In this document: one piece after another, positions 61,788 through 64,000 of the stretch | Layout: each line of letters opens with the position of its first letter | Numbering within the stretch: the stretch's first letter is position 1 | NCBI RefSeq assembly: GCF_949628215.1 | Contig: NC_134279.1 | Span: 63,347,766 to 63,411,765 of the forward strand | Length of the DNA: 64,000 bases | Source of the DNA: Phalacrocorax aristotelis | Taxonomy: Eukaryota > Chordata > Aves > Suliformes > Phalacrocoracidae | Reading direction: 5' to 3' | Made by a program: the position numbers and the translations under genes | The notes under the pieces: model-generated | Told to the model about the DNA's origin: nothing | The model's input: the letters and a program-made list of their open reading frames with translations, nothing else | Databases searched by the model: none

Positions 61788-63815
61788 TTGGGAGGGATCA
61801 CATGGGACACTTCCATGGAAGACAAAGGAGCTAGTGAGAGCTGGGAGTTCTTCAAGAACTCTCTATTGGAAGCACAAAGCCAATTTATCCCCTACAATGG
61901 AAAGGGAAGCAAGCAGAGCCAGAGGCCCCCTTGGCTCAACCATGACCTCCTGGGTCTACTCAAATCCAAAAGGGAAGCACACCAGAGATGGAGAAGTGGA
62001 GGATTACCCATCAAGAGCTACAAGGGCATTGACAGAGCATGCAGAGACGCAGTTAGAAAAGCAAAAGCCCAGCTTGAATTAAAACTGGCTGTAGATGTCA
62101 AAAATAACAAGAAAGGTTTCTTCAGGTATGTCAACCATAAGGAGAAAAAGAAGGAAAACATAGGCCCACTGTTAAATGGAAAAGGAGAGTCAATCACCAA
62201 TGATGCTGAAAAGGCAGAGGTCCTCAGCACCTTCTTCACCTCTGTTTTTACCAGCACTGCCGGGTCCCAGGCTTTGGGAACAAAATTGCCAGTTGATCCA
62301 AACACTGACCCACCATCAGTGAAGGAAGAGTTAGTATATGAATTACCACAGGAGCTTGACCCCCACAAATTAATGGGCCCTGACACCATCAACCCAAGGC
62401 TGTTAAGAGAGCTGGCTGACATCATCGCAAGGCCACTCTCCATAATCTTCAAGAAGGTATGGAGAATGGGGGATGTCCCAGAGGACTGGAGGAAGGCAAA
62501 TGTTACCCCTATCTACAAGAAAGGCTCGAAGGAGGACCCAGGTAACTATAGGCCCATCAGCCTTACTTCAAGCCCTGGCAAAGTTATGGAACGAATCTTC
62601 CTGGGGGTCATCGCAAGTCAATTGAAGCACATGATTGGGAAAAGCCAACATGGCTTCACTAAAGGCAGATCGTGCTTGACTAACCCGGTGGCCTTCTATG
62701 ACAAAGTGACTTGCCTGGTTGACATGGGGCAGGCGGTGGACATTGTTTACCTGGACTTCTCCAAGGCCTTTGATATGGTCCCCCACAGCCTCCTCCTGGA
62801 GAAATTAATGTGTTATAGACTAGACAAGTGGTCTGTGCAGTGGGTGGGGAACTGGCTGACAGGCCGCACCCAAAGGGTGGTGGTAAATAGCTCTTTCTCA
62901 AACTGCCAACCTGTCACTAGTGGAGTCCCCCAGGGATCAATATTGGGCCTGATGTTGTTCAACATCTTTATAAGTGATCTGGATAATGGCATCAAGTGTA
63001 GCCTGATGAAGTCTGCAGATGACACCAAGTTGAGCGAGGAAGTAGACACTCCAGAAGGGAGAGCTGCTCTGCAGGAAGATCTGGACAAGGCTGGAAGAGT
63101 GGGCCAGCAAGAACCTTATGAAGTTCACACAAGGAAAAGTGTAAGATCATGCACCTGGGAAAACATAATCCAGGAGAGCAGTACAGACTGGGATCCACCT
63201 GGCTGGAGAGCAGCTCTGTGGAAAGGGACCTGGGGGTCCTGGTGGGCAGGAAGCTCAACATGAGTGAACAGTGTGCTGCTGTGGCCAAGGAGGCCAACAG
63301 GATGCTGGGTTGCATCAAAAAGGGCATCGCCAGCAAAGAGAAAGAAATAATTATCTCACTCTACTCAGCGCTTGTCAGGCCACACCGGGAGTACTGTGTA
63401 CACTTCTGATCCCCGCTCTACAAAAAGGATGTGGACAGGCTGGAAGGGGTCCAGAGAAGGGCCACCAAGATGATCAGAGGATTGAGAAGCCTGCTATATG
63501 AGGATAGGCTGGGAGAACTGGGTTTGTTCAGCCTTGAGAAAAGGAGGCTCAGAGGGGATCTCGTTACCACGTACCAGTACTTAAGGGTTGGCTACAAAGA
63601 AGATGGAGACTCCCTTTCTACAAGGAGTCCCATGGGGAGGACAAGGGGGAATGGACACAAGTTGCTCTTGGGGAGATTCTGATTGGACACCACAGGGAAA
63701 TTTGACAGTGAGGACAGTCAACCCTTGGAATAATCTCCCCAGGGAAGTGGGTGACTCGGCCACGTTGGACACCTTCAAGAGTTGTCTGAACAGGGTGCTG
63801 GGCCATCTTGTCTAG
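61788..63815 (+). pseudogene. CR1 ORF2, reverse transcriptase and C-terminal region
   Basis: Frame 3 (61,788-63,263) holds the [43 protein letters not shown] (62,748 on), GVPQGSILG (62,922 on) and [10 protein letters not shown] (63,012 on). The catalytic pair DD is kept but the preceding aromatic residue, normally Phe or Tyr, is Ser. The sequence then shifts to frame 2 near 63,100 ([31 protein letters not shown], stop at 63,407, VQRRATKMIRGLRSLLYEDR) and back to frame 3 near 63,680 (VRTVNPWNNLPREVGDSATL), ending TAG at 63,813. At least two frameshifts and one stop disable it. Confidence 0.93.
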
Positions 63816-64000
63816 CCTGTGCTCTTCCTAGAAAGGTTGGACTAGATGATCCCTGAGGTCCCTTCCAACCTGTGATTCTGCGATTATTTTTTTTTTTTAA
63901 TTATCTTCTGCTATGTATTGGTATGTATTCCTTGACTTGTCTCCAGTAAGACCTCATGACCGACATATATGTTTATTCTACAACAGCATACAGTACTGAG

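Larger units (their letters stand above)
60600..63885 (+). mobile_element. CR1 LINE, long copy (end of ORF1, ORF2, 3' tail)
   Basis: About 3.3 kb of CR1, 5'-truncated inside ORF1 but otherwise colinear: ORF1 C-terminus (to a TGA at 60,923), endonuclease (61,061-61,760), reverse transcriptase (61,788-63,100), connection and C-terminal region (to TAG at 63,813), and the 3' tail GGTTGGACTAGATGATCCCT, CCCTTCCAACC, TGTGATTCTGCGATT. The family is identified by the esterase-EN-RT order and the ATTCTGYG-type end. It lies antisense in a STIM2 intron. The 5' boundary is approximate. Several stops and frameshifts make it immobile. Confidence 0.95.

Noticed and set aside
62018..62452. 144-codon open frame on the minus strand inside the CR1
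   Set aside because: It is the antisense shadow of the CR1 reverse-transcriptase frame.
57212..64000. Search for the STIM2 EF-hand exon
   Set aside because: No minus-strand sequence resembling the EF-hand or hidden EF-hand region was seen; these exons must be outside the window.

Overview
The window is vertebrate nuclear DNA, almost certainly from a bird. It is AT-rich, intron-bearing and gene-poor. Its recognisable repeats are CR1 LINEs and a family of short retroviral LTRs of the type common in bird genomes. There are no operons, bacterial genes or CRISPR arrays. The only protein-coding gene I can support is STIM2, the endoplasmic-reticulum calcium sensor, on the minus strand. Nine consecutive coding exons lie between 57,211 and 47,116. 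They run from the SAM domain through the transmembrane segment, the CC1 coiled coil and the SOAR/CAD Orai-activating domain to the polybasic C-terminus and stop codon. All exon junctions are GT-AG and the reading frame is continuous. The exons for the signal peptide and EF hands are not in the window and must lie beyond base 64,000.

Layout: 1-~46.3 kb is non-coding DNA downstream of STIM2. Known synteny places STIM2 next to a gene desert before PCDH7, so this is probably the start of that desert. It holds three LTRs of one broad family (8,821-9,294; 14,008-14,606; 30,981-31,507 reversed), a CR1 3' fragment (20,481-20,570), a CR1 interrupted by the third LTR (30,490-32,205), an unclassified GC/CA-rich block (25,380-26,720) and faint traces of older repeats. 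About 46.3-57.2 kb is the STIM2 3' part. 57.2-64 kb is a large STIM2 intron holding two CR1 copies in tandem. The second (about 60,600-63,885) is long enough to keep the end of ORF1 (an SGNH-esterase-like motif) and most of ORF2 (endonuclease and reverse transcriptase), but it is broken by several stops and frameshifts. All three recognisable CR1 copies in STIM2 introns are antisense to the gene.

The biology here is the calcium-sensing gene plus a record of retrotransposition. The points most worth a second look are: (i) STIM2 features that differ from what I recall of mammals (no visible 8-residue SOAR insert exon, and no histidine/proline-rich stretch in the tail); (ii) the LTR-inside-CR1 nesting with near-matching target-site duplication; (iii) the CR1 copy that retains ORF1 esterase residues and all endonuclease motifs; (iv) the unexplained GC/CA-rich block at 25.4-26.7 kb. 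I found no convincing new gene system.
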